A stretch of 64,000 nt of DNA from Dolomedes plantarius (Eukaryota; Arthropoda; Arachnida; Araneae; Dolomedidae). The stretch covers positions 63,888,145-63,952,144 of the forward strand of contig OU015493.1 of NCBI GenBank assembly GCA_907164885.2, written 5' to 3'. The first letter of the stretch is position 1. Each line of letters starts with the position of its first letter. The notes below the pieces were generated by a model that worked only from the letters and a program-made list of their open reading frames with translations, was not told where the DNA came from and ran no database searches. The translations under genes were made by a program, and so were the position numbers. Positions 21,599-33,934 of this stretch are shown piece after piece.

Positions 21599-22963
21599 TT
21601 TCGTATTGGTTACAAAAAGAACGTAATCCAAATTTTCAAGCAAAATCTTGAGCAATTAATTTATAAGACAGCTTTGACTAATAGTATGCCGATTAGTACA
21701 TTTGAAGAATGGAAACATCATATTATTAATGATTTTAAAACAGCTTATCTAAGTTTAAGGTACAATGATAAACTAATAAGTTTAAAAAATATGAAACCGT
21801 CTATTAAAGCTTTACAGGACCAATTTACCATAACTTATGTACATAAAGTTTCATCGAATTATGCATCTATATGTAAAAAACTATATTGTGAAAGCTTAAT
21901 TATGTGCTATAATGATAACAACATATATCATAAACTGAATCCTGAACAGAGTACTATACAAAATCATATAAAGGCATTATATCGCCGTGCAGGGTATGAA
22001 ATTAAAAACATTAAATTCCCTTATTTAGTATTAATCTCTAAATTTCATAAGTCTCCAGTTAAATTTAGAACTGTTACTGTAGGATGCAATACTTACTTAA
22101 CTCTAGCAAATAATAAACTTTTAAATCTTCTAAAAATAGTTTATAAAAGGTTAATTTCGGAAGAAAGTTATTTCATAAATAATAGCTATGAGGTAGTAAA
22201 ACAACTAAAAGGTAAAGGTGGTATCACTGGATTAAAAAGTTATGATTTTACAGACCTGTTTAAATCTATTGACTTGAAGGACCTATACAATATTATACTT
22301 GGTTTATACGAACAGTATGATTTACAATCTTATATTACCTTAAGTAAATACCGTGCACTTCTGGACCTAGTCTTGTATGAAACTATACTGTATGACGGAA
22401 ATTGTTTCTATAAACAAATTAACGGTATTCCTATGGGAGGTGGATGGTCATCTGCATTAGCAGACATCTACCTTCATTTCTATGAATGAGGTGTCATGAT
22501 ATTAAATGAACTACTGTACTTCAGATATGTAGATGATAACTGGTTTGTTTTAACGATAATTTAACATCTTTAGAAATTAATTTTTATCCAGAAAATCTTA
22601 ATTTGGTAGAAACTGAAATAGACAATAAAGGCAATTTGGTATTTTTAGACATAAGTTTGAAAGTAAATAAACAAAATAACGTCTTGTTTTGTCTTTATGA
22701 TAAACGAGATCATTATAATTTTAATACCGTTACGATTATGTCTTGGAATAACGTTCTTCATAAAAATATAAAACGTAATGTAATAATAAACCAGTTAACG
22801 CGATGACTACGCTTACATTCAAATGTAATAAACATGGATTTTAGAATAAAGAAATACATAAAATTAGCTTCTGAACAGGGTTTCCCTATTAAATTCATTA
22901 CGTCAATCTTAACCCAGTTTTTTAATCTAAATAATACAGTTTGTAGGCAGCGTTTCATCTTAT
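21598..22963 (+). pseudogene. Reverse transcriptase remnant, possibly Penelope-like
   Basis: A frame open from the (TA)n tract to 22486 holds an N-terminal region with ASICKKLYC. It is followed by reverse-transcriptase motifs in order: KSPVKFRTVTVG, then SYDFTDLFKSIDL (motif A Asp), NGIPMGGGWSSALADIY (motif B), and, after a TGA at 22487, YFRYVDDNWF (motif C). A shift near 22545 leads to NLVFLDISLKVN and NIKRNVIINQLTR, then a stop and further homologous-looking sequence to about 22963. The FLDIS step after the thumb and the K/R...L-R block resemble Penelope-like elements. No GIY-YIG endonuclease was found, so the family call is uncertain. The 5' end is cut at the microsatellite. Confidence 0.7.
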
Positions 22964-22964
22964 A

Positions 22965-23427
22965 AATGGCAACAGTAATACCCTATTTTTGACAATAAAT
23001 GTGTGTGTGTGTGTTGGTGAGTCGTGACGCCGGCTTGGTGAGGTGGTATGTCCTCAAATGTATTGATGTATTTTATGTTTATTTTTATTTTTATTTTTAT
23101 TTTTATTATTTTTATTTATTTAGTTTCTTAGCGTTTTAATTAATATTATTTAATGATAACCTATGGTTTAATTTGTTTGTCTCACTTTAATAGTTTTCAC
23201 TCTTTTTTATATATAAGGTTTTGGTGTTGCAGCCGACCACCGGGAGTGTTTTCCGGAAATAAAACATGTTTAGCCGGGGATTGGGGGGTCACAACTCCCT
23301 CCAGTGATCAACTATAACACCTCCATTTCCTTTCTGATTTAGTACTTATCTATTTTACCATATTGTTATCTGGGTTTACTGTATTATTATGTCTCAACTT
23401 CCCCTATAGTTTGTTATTTTTCAACTA

Positions 23428-23429
<2 letters not shown>
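22965..23429 (+). other. Possible 3' untranslated part of the reverse-transcriptase element
   Basis: The interval contains a (TG)n run, T-rich (TTTTTA)n sequence, and a GC-richer patch near 23225-23320 with GGAAATAAAACATG and GGGGGTCACAACTCCCTCC. It may be the element's tail, but no boundary could be set. Confidence 0.25.
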
Positions 23430-23468
<39 letters not shown>

Positions 23469-23639
23469 TACATATGGCCGACTGGAACTTAACCCGTACA
23501 AGTCTAGCCACTTACCCAACATTCAAAACATATAAAAACACAGGACAACAAAAAGGAAACCACAAGATACGATAAAAAGAACGACCAAAAGGCCTTAAAA
23601 CCAGTTAAAAACATTAAATCTCTTGTATAAAAAGTTAAA

Positions 23640-24445
23640 AAGCCAGAAGCACAATAAATGAAGACCGTGAGATCAGGACATAAGTTCTCTAGCCCTCCAA
23701 TAGAGAGCACACAAATCACCATTCTGCCTTTAAGTCAAAGTCTAGTTTCGAGCAAACATGGAGGTGAGCTTTATTCATATTTTCATTCTCACAAAAGAAG
23801 CATACGCTGGAACTCACAATCCCTATATTCGCCATATGCTAAGCCATACAGTCGTGCCCTGTTCGTAGTCTAAAATTGGCCATGGCCTCTTTACGTGTTA
23901 AATTAATTGTGACTAAATTTTACTCAGTCATCCCCAATAGACTCCCAAACGTTTCCCTTGGCGATGGATGATAATTCACTAGTATATCAAGACATAATCT
24001 TTTCTCGAATAATTCGCCTAGAGGAGTCAAGAGGGATAGAGCAGTGTCCAGGATATTCTTCTGTCCCTTTTTTGGCCTGTAAATCAGCCCTTTCATTACC
24101 ATCTATCCCTACATGTGAAGATATCCACTGAAAAGTAATAAAATTTCCATTTTCGTCAAGGAACATGATGTTTTGTTTTATACTGGATACAATTTTGGGC
24201 TCAAAATGTCTTTGCAAAGCTATTGCTTCCATGGCGGATCTAGAATCTACTAGAATAACAGCTTTTGAAAAAGACTGCATTCTAGTTTTAAGGTTTTCTA
24301 CTGCCAAAAAAAACTGCAAAAATTTCTGCATCAAAGTTTTAGAGATGGCTTTCTAGAGGTGTGTGGATGGAAAATAAAGAACAGTAAATACCAGCAGAAT
24401 TAATTTTAGAACCATCCGTAAAAACTCGGACCCACTCTGGTTCAG
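23640..24445 (-). pseudogene. Non-LTR retrotransposon 3' end: RNase H plus CCHC-like tail
   Basis: On the minus strand, PEWVRVFTDGSKINSAG is followed, after a stop and a one-base shift, by NFDAEIFA, VILVDSRSAMEAIA and WISSHVGIDGNERADLQAKK. These are the four RNase H acidic sites (D in TDGS, E in AEIFA, D in VDSRS, D in GNERAD). Further on, KEAMANFRLRTGHDC and CFFCENENMNKAHLHVC give the usual HDC plus Cys/His tail. The layout fits the I/R1/Jockey group found in arthropods. The reverse transcriptase and everything 5' are missing, and several stops are present. Confidence 0.75.
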
Positions 24446-24518
24446 GATATTGATCTTCCAACATATACAATGCGGTTGTTTTAAGAATTATGTACAGAGT
24501 ATCTTTCTTTCCACGATT

Positions 24519-24528
24519 ACACACACAC

Positions 24529-24602
<74 letters not shown>
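24519..24602. repeat. Compound microsatellite (CA)n(CATA)n(TA)n
   Basis: Located just upstream (minus strand) of the RNase H remnant, at the truncation point of that element. Confidence 0.95.
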
Positions 24603-24603
<1 letters not shown>

Positions 24604-24604
24604 A

Positions 24605-25114
24605 AGAGAGAGAGGGAGAGCTGCATAACCCTCCATTCCAAAAGTTCACTATTTACACTATCGCTTTTATGAAAGACCGCTCTTCGATAGATTTGTTTTG
24701 TAGTACCTCTTTTCGATGATCGAATAGACTAGTGGGTTTATGGAGCGACAAAGTCACCTTTCCCATGCGAGGAATGATAGAGCGGGACCTAGTTTAAAAA
24801 CCAATTTTTAATGGCTAAAACACCCGCACAAATCGATGGTTCCGATCCCGCGAACACACGCATCCAAGGTCATGCTGTCTGACCACCGTCTGCCGAGATC
24901 GCATCAGAAATTTAAGTTTTAGAAAGAAGGTGAAATTGTTTTTGTTACACTAGGATAAAAGTTAACATTACTGGCGTGCTGGTACAGATGTATTCAAACG
25001 ACAATGATATATATTGGTTGTCTTTATGCCTCCTCCATACCCAAGTTTTTCCTCTCCTTATTATCCACATTATATACATTTTCTTCTTTACATAGACAGT
25101 GTTTTTTTCTTATG

Positions 25115-25115
<1 letters not shown>
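24605..25115. other. No gene recognised
   Basis: Slightly GC-richer near 24720-24890 but without a supportable frame or repeat terminus. Confidence 0.3.

Positions 25116-25117
<2 letters not shown>

Positions 25118-25160
<43 letters not shown>
25118..25160. repeat. (TA)n microsatellite
   Basis: A run of about 43 bp. Confidence 0.95.
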
Positions 25161-25165
<5 letters not shown>

Positions 25166-25371
25166 AAGACAAAGAGTGAGAGTTAGTTCAAATATGTATT
25201 TAATAAAATGTTTTTTTATTTTTAAATTTAAATGTTAACGTCAAAATATTTCCAGAAGATTCTTTACAATAGAAGACGAAAGACTGGTAGATTGTGACTC
25301 AAAATTTTGAGTTCTTAAAATATTGAGAGGTAAGCATAAATGTATAGTGTCAGTGATAAGTTTAGGGGATT

Positions 25372-25397
25372 ACACACACGCGCGCGCACACACACAC

Positions 25398-25449
<52 letters not shown>
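25372..25449. repeat. Compound (CACG)n(CA)n(TA)n microsatellite
   Basis: ACACACGCGCGCGCACACAC runs into about 50 bp of TA. Confidence 0.95.
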
Positions 25450-25454
<5 letters not shown>

Positions 25455-25457
<3 letters not shown>

Positions 25458-27315
25458 CGTTATTTAATGCGTTATATCATATAACTGTACATACGAATTC
25501 TTTTTAATGATCCTCCAGACACTTGAATATTTCGCCTCCGTAACTCCTTGCTCCAACTTATCAGTTCAAGGGTACACTCGCAAAATTGGACGTAAACCAA
25601 AAGACGTCAAGGCTGATTATCACTCTATGAAGAGCTTTTAACATCGTAAGGAACAGCGAAAGGGTTTTATTTTTGTCGCATATGTCTATCTAGTGCCAAA
25701 TGTTGCCTATAAAAATGAAATCTCTTGGATTATCTTTGACGTTTTCATCGGCAGAATCAACCAGCGTCATATTTATTTTTTTTCCACTTTTGTATCTTCT
25801 TCATCAGCTGCATTCTTTCACAGTATGTGTGACGTCATTTAAACTGACGCTGTCGCTATTGAAAGATTTTCCTTGTCGTGTGATAGAATATATCTTTTAC
25901 CTGATTAAGCTACTTAAAACTTGTTTAATACTTTCAATGTTCAAACAACTGGCCACGCACGTTTCATAAATGACAACTACATTTTAACTTTATTTATTAC
26001 CAACAGATCGGGAGTATCAAAATATTTTATGCTGACGGTGTGGCATTGCGAAGTGAAGAAGGAATTCCCAAATTCATAGGCAAAGTAATTCTTGAGTTGT
26101 ACCAATGAAGGTCTCGATTTTTAGCAATAAATAAGGGATTTATTGTACCTATAAATAAAGGATTTATTGTACTGCATTCAGCCAAGTGTACCAGAAATTT
26201 GGGGAACAGGAAGTTTTAATACTTATTTCTGGAAGTAATTAATAATCCTTAAAAATCGGGGGTCGAGATTTGGAAACGTAAGGTCTGGACGATGCGTAGG
26301 AGATACATCGTAATTCAGGTGGTAGTGATGTATTTTGCCTTTCCACTCTCAGTGTAAAACACAAGAGACTCATTTAAAAATTTCCTTTTCTTTAATGAAA
26401 CTACAGAGTTTTTAACCTTAAATAACACAAATAGAATGTCTCGATGGTGTTTACTTCCCCATATGCAAGACAACTATGCAACCTATGCAACTATTGTTTT
26501 AAACTGTTACAAACTCGGTCAGTGAAATTTTACCATTTTTTTATATAACTTAATTCTCTCCCTATTTATAGTAATGAAGTTAATTTTATTATTATTTTAA
26601 ATGTGTCGATAAATTTTTGGGATAGTTTGTATATTAGAAAACATATCTACAAGTGATGAAAAATAACTCATATAAAGTTAGTTGAAATAAAATAAGTCGA
26701 TAAATATATATATCCAAGTGTTGTTTTACATACATTTATGCATAGAAAAGGAAGATATATAGTACGTAAGGATCAAAAATTATATTAATTTTTTTTAAAA
26801 GTTAATGAAGAATTTGAAATCAATCCGCAGTAAACTAATTTGTTATATTTTTTTAAACTTAAAACTTATTTATGACATCGAACTACGTTATTAGTATACA
26901 ATAAATGGAAAACCATAGAAAACGGATTAAAAAAAAAAAAAACATAGGAATTTCATCTTAGTGCAATTAATTAAATCCTCTAGAATTACAAATTTAATTT
27001 CGATTAATATTTCAGCAATAGTTTTTAAAAAGTAAATTTACTCGATATATATATATACATATAAATTATTTTAATCTTTGTGTGGGTTAAAGTGCATGGG
27101 ACTAGTCACCGAACGAAACACACGATTCCATTAATATCCCATACTTGTAATAAATTGCATTATATTTTGACTTATATAACTTCAGTGATATTCAGTTTCA
27201 ATATTTTTTGTCATCTGGAGACGCTGATTTCTTATGTTTAAAACGTGAGGGCGGTGTAACTATTTTCACCGTAACTGGAGCTACATCTTAAATTATAATT
27301 TCAAGTCTCTCTCTC
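25455..27315. other. No gene recognised; short tandem duplication at 26126-26175
   Basis: AT-rich sequence. The phrase ATAAATAARGGATTTATTGT occurs twice in tandem. No other structure is supported. Confidence 0.35.
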
Positions 27316-27318
27316 GAA

Positions 27319-27319
<1 letters not shown>

Positions 27320-27408
<89 letters not shown>

Positions 27409-27421
27409 ATATATATATATA

Positions 27422-27479
<58 letters not shown>

Positions 27480-27480
27480 C

Positions 27481-27551
<71 letters not shown>
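27320..27551. repeat. Long interrupted (TA)n tract with (CA)n core
   Basis: About 230 bp of TA repeats with two TCTATA interruptions (near 27407 and 27421) and a GTACACACATACACACACAC island near 27472-27497. Confidence 0.95.
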
Positions 27552-27552
<1 letters not shown>

Positions 27553-27554
27553 TA

Positions 27555-28380
27555 TTAATTTTTGGCCTGCATTTGTATGGAGTATTTATCTGCAGCGAAC
27601 AATATTACTTATCTAAAGCAATTTATCAGTGGTCGAGCAGAAAATACTTTCATACATTCATTTTAATCTTCTCTCTTTAACATTCTTTGACCTTATTCTT
27701 ACGTAATACTCTCGTTGAATATTTCCAATACATTTTCTCATCTGACATTTTTTTTCATCTCTTATTTCTACGAGTTAGTATAAAACTAAAATAGATTAAT
27801 AAAGTTGAAAGATTTTTTTCGAGACACTGAATTATATATAGAGAGAGACTGAGTAATAAAAAAGCTCTATCTCCATTCTTGAACAAAGTGTGGAAAAATG
27901 CCAGTGAATTGCTTAAACATAATTTTCTTCTCTTAATCTAGTTTCTTAACATGACCCCACCCAAATCTTCGTGCTCATCGATTGCAAAGGAACGCTTCCC
28001 TTTGAAGGGACTTCCTCTTGCAAGGGAGGGAAGAAAAAAATATATAACAGCCGAGTATTTTGTTTTTTCAAAAAGGTTCCAAGGGTTTCAGCATTGATAA
28101 GGCATGGTTTTTGCTCTCTTTATAGCAATAAAACTGATGGATAAACAGTAGATTTATTGTGTGCCATGTACATAATAATGAAATATTAAGTTATCAACAA
28201 AATTAATGAATATTACAGTATGAATTGCGCAAATATTTTATTTCTCAAATATACTGTACACTTATCTTACGTAATATAAATTGATATTATTAATGAATTA
28301 TGTAACATAAATTGATTACCATGGTGAATAATTAATGAAGTGTAAGGATTAAATGATTTATCCAAATAATGAACTCATAG
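27555..28380. other. No gene recognised
   Basis: AT-rich sequence between two long microsatellites. Confidence 0.35.
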
Positions 28381-28385
28381 ATTTT

Positions 28386-28718
<333 letters not shown>

Positions 28719-30019
28719 CAGAGGCTGTTCACACATTTTTAGACGATGTATATTGTATTCACAAAACTAAATTACATAAAATTCTTGTGTTTTAAATGTT
28801 CTATTTGACATCCCTTATTCTGAACTATCTTTCAACACCGCAATTTCCAGGATAATAATGCCTTTTGAAGTGTCCGAAGAGGTGTTCTATCCCATTCCGC
28901 CTGAACAGCTTTCCAGAGTCCTGTAAGGGTTTTGGGACGACGTTTGGATAATGCAGATTTTAAAAGTCCGATAGCACAAAAATCCATAGGTGATACATCG
29001 GGAGATTTAGTAGGGATATCAGTGAAGGGTATGGCCTTGATACAAGTTTTTTGTTCCATTTCTTTTAGGAAATTTACAGTAGATTTTGATGTGTGACTGG
29101 TAGCTTTGTCCTGATGGAGTCTCACAGATTGATGGCACTGTGGGTAAAGCGATGGTATTTCATTCAGAAAAACTGGCGATAAAATATGTTCCTGATAGTA
29201 TTTGGAGTTAATCTTGACATTTTTTTCCACTCTCTTTATTTTTAACTTGCCATTATAAGAAAAACCAGCAACAATCATGAATCCCTTAGAAAAACTTTTT
29301 TTCGATTCTTTGAACCATGTACTTAAATTTTTTTCTCCCCTTTTATGATAATAAATGGCTCTTTTTTTGTTGAAATCATTTAAATACACCCATAATTCAT
29401 CTATTGTGACAATTGTTTTCCATTTTTATTTGTATATGTGTTTCTCATATAGAATTCTGCAGCGTGTCCTGCGTTCGGCGATATGATTTGGAAGAAGACG
29501 ATGCACATTGCGTTTTTTCGGTTTCTTAAGATTTAAATCAACGTTTATCATTTTGTTTATAGTGGACACCGAGCATTTTAATGATTTTGCAACTGTCCTT
29601 TGACTAGGAAGATTTTCTTTTAACATTAAACAACGTACCTTTGCAATAGTCGAAGATGTCCGTTTTTTCCTCGGATACTTGTTTGGAATTTTTGTCCCAC
29701 TTGAGGGTCCAATTTGACGTTTTTTTCCTTTCTTGTTGACGATATTACCTATCGACGCTTTAGATATCACAAAACCATGACTCTCACATCGTTTTTGGAT
29801 AACGGAGTATGCATATTTCTCTTCGGAAAGAGCATAAATGTAGCCTTCGAGCCACTGCTTTGTAAAAAACGCCATTTTGAATAAAAACAAAACTTTCAAG
29901 CCCTAGACGATAATTTTGACTTTTGAAAACATAGTACAATTGCAATTATTTCTTTTGTAGCAAACGATTTTTTATTACCGCTTACCAAAATCGTCTAAAA
30001 AATGTGCGAACAGCCGCTG
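28719..30019 (-). mobile_element. DD41D-type mariner copy B, nearly intact
   Basis: The ends CAGAGGCTGTTCACACATTT and (reverse) CAGCGGCTGTTCGCACATTT are inverted and match the copies at 13834 and 48185. Flanking TA lies at 28717-28718 and 30020-30021. The 1301-bp element sits inside a microsatellite, with (TA)n tracts on both sides. It carries one minus-strand gene that fills most of the interior, as expected for a complete mariner-type transposon. Confidence 0.9.
28832..29875 (-). pseudogene. DD41D-type transposase with a single in-frame stop
   Basis: From the Met at 29875 (MAFFTKQWLEG; an in-frame Met also lies at 29899, but the copy at 48328 supports the later start) the frame runs 348 codons to the stop at 28832, with one TAA at 29426-29428. 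The first third has helix-turn-helix segments (CLMLKENLPSQRTVAKSLKC, then SVSTINKMI). Catalytic residues are Asp in VTIDELW (29399-29401), Asp in RLHQDKATSHTS, and Asp in SPDVSPMDF. Counting residues gives 41 between the last two, the DD41D type reported for rosa/VISITOR-like mariners. In the 48185 copy the stop position is Glu, so a single base change explains the break. The protein would act in the nucleus on its own terminal repeats. Confidence 0.85.
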
Positions 30020-30023
30020 TATA

Positions 30024-30074
<51 letters not shown>
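30020..30074. repeat. (TA)n microsatellite
   Basis: Directly abuts the right end of DD41D-type copy B. Confidence 0.95.
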
Positions 30075-30079
<5 letters not shown>

Positions 30080-33000
30080 GACAAAGAAAGGGCGAGTTTG
30101 CACATGTAATAAATCGTATTGCTATAAAATGTAACTGCATAAAGGATTTATATGGTTTAATTTTAATGGATAAGGAGGAGCTAAGTAATACTTATCATGA
30201 TAAATAGCTGTAGAATATACAGTAGGTGTATCTCATTTAAGGACAATAATAACATAAAAGAAATAAACCTGATTAATGATTTATGCAATATAATCATATT
30301 TACAAGGTAAATGCCTATTTTATATAGCACTAAACTTCTTAAGATTACATGTCGGTATTTGAAAGCAGGAAAATAAGTAAATAAATGAAAATAACATATA
30401 GTAGCACCTTATCTGTAAGAGTTTTGCCGTGGAATAATTAACACTTATCTAAAACTTGCTTCAGTTCAAAAGACAGACCAAATTTTGCTACACGCGTTCT
30501 GCGTTTTAAACTGTCCCGGTAATGCGAGAAATACTTAATTTCATTATCTTTCCTTGAAGGTCTTATAAATTTATAAACGAACGTTAATTGGCAGCATAGA
30601 CTCATCTCGCGAAATTGAAGCCTTTTTAATCAACAGCATCTTAAATATTTCGTAAATTAATCTACGAATTATGATCGTAAATCCTGCCAAACCCTTAACT
30701 GAAATACATAATAATGCGTTTTTATTTAGCAGGCCTCAATATCTACTGCTCTGTTTAACGTTTCGATACCCAAATAAAGCGTTGAAAGTGATTTATTTGT
30801 CGGATTAAATAAAAAGTTTACCTAGCAAAATAAGGGCATTCAACATAATATATTTAAGCATTTGTAATAAGATTGTACAGCAGGGAAACGGGGAGGGGGA
30901 GAAAACGTGAGGAATTTTAACTAAGGGTTTTCGTGTAAGTGTCGAGAAAATCCTACGACTGCGATGCCAAAGTGTAAGAGGCTGCTCTTGATGAACATAT
31001 GTGTAAAAAATTTTTATTGATAATGAAAAAATCGGAAGAATCCTGGAACACAATTGGAATACATATCAACAGAAATTCATTTCTCTGACAATTAAAAAAG
31101 GGCCTCCGATCGAAAATATGTCGATATTTTGATTGCACGTAAGGCTTTTGCAACAATGTTCATGGCTAATTGTTTTGTCTACTTCCCGAGTCTCATCCCG
31201 TACGATTAACTGTCAGATATATGAATAGTTTGTTTAAAACGCCTACCTATTTTGCAAAATGGGGGCATGACTTTTACCCGTTCCAAGTTAACAAGCCCTT
31301 GAATTTTGCAGTAAATCAGTAGTTGATGTCACAACTAGCAAGAAAATTTTCCACCTCCGAGATGTGCGAAATGCATTGAAGAATTTTTCTATAGTCCCAC
31401 TAATGTATGAACGAGATCTAAAAACGTTTGGTTAGGAAACTAAAGTTAGTACTGTAATACCCTGCGAGACATCAGAAAAATCGGCGGTCAGAGATTAGAG
31501 ATAAAAAAAGGTGACTGTGCTGTTTTTCGTAACCAGTTCCTTTAAAATGCGTTCAGTCTCATTAATACCATGATTTATAAAAGGAAAATTATGACTTGGT
31601 CCTGCCCCCCGAGGGAAGATCCATAGTGGAATAGATAAAATTTGTTTTCATGATTCTGCCATTCTATTACCAAAACCGAATTCTCCAGAATGTCGAGGAG
31701 AACTTCGGAATTCTTTTGCTTTGGTAGAAGGGAGATTGTCCCATCTATGAAAGCAACACCGTAGCTTGATATTGCCTCAAACCTGGTTCAGAAGTTGCTG
31801 GAGGGAAGCCCGGTAAAAAAAGCTATTGTCAAAATGTCACCTAATTACTCATCTATCAAGAGATAAGAGCAGAGTAAAAGGAATTTAACACTTCAAAGAG
31901 CAACATTTTAGCGGTTTTTATTTTAGAAAAATTTTAAAATGTGCCGCTTCAAATGATGGTTTTCACAATGCACTTACATACCACAAGCCATCCATGATAG
32001 TCATGCAGGCTGTCATTTGTAGCATGTTTGCGACTACTCTGATGTAAAACCACCTTTCGTGGATATTTAAGTTACTAACTTCACAGACATTTTTAGCTCT
32101 AAAAACGATGGAGGCTGTATCAGATGAGCGGAGGTTGAGCCTTTCGCACCAGGACTCCCCAGCCATGAATTGTTATTTTGTGCAATTTTGCTGTTTACAC
32201 TGCACCATGAGATTCCCTTCTTCGTCAAATCTTTCTCATTCCAGTTTATCAGGACTAGTTCATACACTCTACCCAATTCCAAAAAAGAATCATAAAGGAC
32301 ATTTTATAAACATCGCTTAGACGTATCCACGTAAATTAACAAACCGACCCTTTCAGCTGTACTAATAACACATCCATAATCAGCGCTCACGTGCTTTGCA
32401 TGTAAGCACTGATTTAAAACTGTTCCACTATTTTTGATAATGAATAACATGTAAACTTAATGCATGCAACATCCACCTAAATACTTGGACCATTTACTAA
32501 CTGAAATAAACAATAAATCAGATCTTATCTCCTATTCCGAGAATTTCGTTTTAAAACACGGGTAGGAAGACACTCTTTAAAAATAAAGTTGAACGGACGG
32601 GATCCCATTAAAAGCAGTCCCACGCAAAATTATCTTGCGATAGAAGGTGAAAGTGTTCTTTTAAAAATAATAGGAGACCCAATTAAATTTAATGCGTGCG
32701 CGCAGTATTTTATTTTTGCTCTTCTTTAAATTTACAAATTAGCTAACTGGAATTGAGCATATAAGTTCATATGATACGCTTAGATGATGATAAGAGTTAA
32801 TAACCGTGTATTTTAAAATTTACTTTTAAACCATAGTTGATCTGAGAACGTGATTATTAAGATATAAATGATATAGTAAATTGCAGGAATATTTTATTCT
32901 GACGAGCTTTTATTTGTCACCTACTTTATATGAAGGGAAAATGTAATGCCTTTAATTAATTAAACTTAGTGTAACAGCCTTATTTAAAGCCTTAACTATC

Positions 33001-33700
33001 CGTTAATTTGAATCTGAATACATATATTTTGCAGTAAATCTGTAGTCTTCCTACAGTTCTTCCTTCTTCTTACAAGTAGGAAGAAAATGTTTTGTTAAGT
33101 TAAATAATTTCGATAATAGAATGAAATACAGCGTACTTAAATATATGATGAATTGAAATTGTTCCAGTGTAACCCTTTCAAAATAAAATTTGAATCCAAA
33201 ACTAAAGAAATGAAACTGCAGCTATATGCTACATATCATGTAGTAATTTATTACTAAAAGTGTTGCATTAATCATAATTAATAGTACTGCATTTCAGAAA
33301 ACTTTGAGCTATACCTCATGATAGTATTTAAATATTTTCACAAATATTTAATAAATGGGTTTCAAAGAAGCAGTTTTTTTAGGAAACCTTATGACAGTTT
33401 GCTGAAAGCATAGATAGAACTCGCGTCTCCAGGCGGTGATATTTAGTAATTGATTTATCATCGCTTTGCGGGTAAGGGTTTGACTTTTCCATGACACTTA
33501 TGCCTTTTTGTTTAAATACTAACGACACAGTATGTTGGCCTGGATATATATGGTCCATAATCATTTGTTTCAATGATCGGGTACCAGTCTAACGACCACC
33601 TGTAAGGAACAAGGAAGATTAACCACCGGAACATAAACGTAACTCCGACTGGTCGACGAAAGAACTCGGTCCCGGATCTAACCTCTTTTTTCAACCAACT
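30080..33700. other. Long stretch without an assignable gene
   Basis: No element ends were found. GC is somewhat higher at 30880-31160, 31300-31830 and 32030-32290, where several overlapping short frames exist on both strands. None gives a recognisable motif, so I treat these as possible old, unrecognised transposon bodies. Confidence 0.3.
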
Positions 33701-33717
33701 GCTGGTTTGGTGCCTAC

Positions 33718-33873
33718 TGTGATGTTGTTATCACATTACTCCATCGCTATTCGCAACAGCGATTAGCGATCACTCCTTTCCCCTTGGTTCCCCTCCACCA
33801 AAACCAAGGGGAAAGGAGTGATCGCTAATCGCTGTTGCGAATAGCGATGGAGTAATGTGATAACAACATCACA
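33718..33873. repeat. Perfect 72-bp inverted repeat with 12-base loop
   Basis: Positions 33718-33789 are the exact reverse complement of 33802-33873, around the loop CCCCTCCACCAA. I find no mismatch over 72 bp. No coding frame or TA or other target duplication is evident. The downstream flank (33874-33930) has imperfect TACGTCATAC repeats. Confidence 0.9.
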
Positions 33874-33934
33874 ACTACGTCACACTACGCCATACTTAAC
33901 GTCCTACTTACGTCATACTACATCATACAAAAAT

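Noticed and set aside
27301..27492. Tyr-Ile repeat open frames over (TA)n tracts here and at many other microsatellites
   Set aside because: (TA)n translates as alternating Tyr and Ile in every frame, so these are artefacts of the microsatellites.
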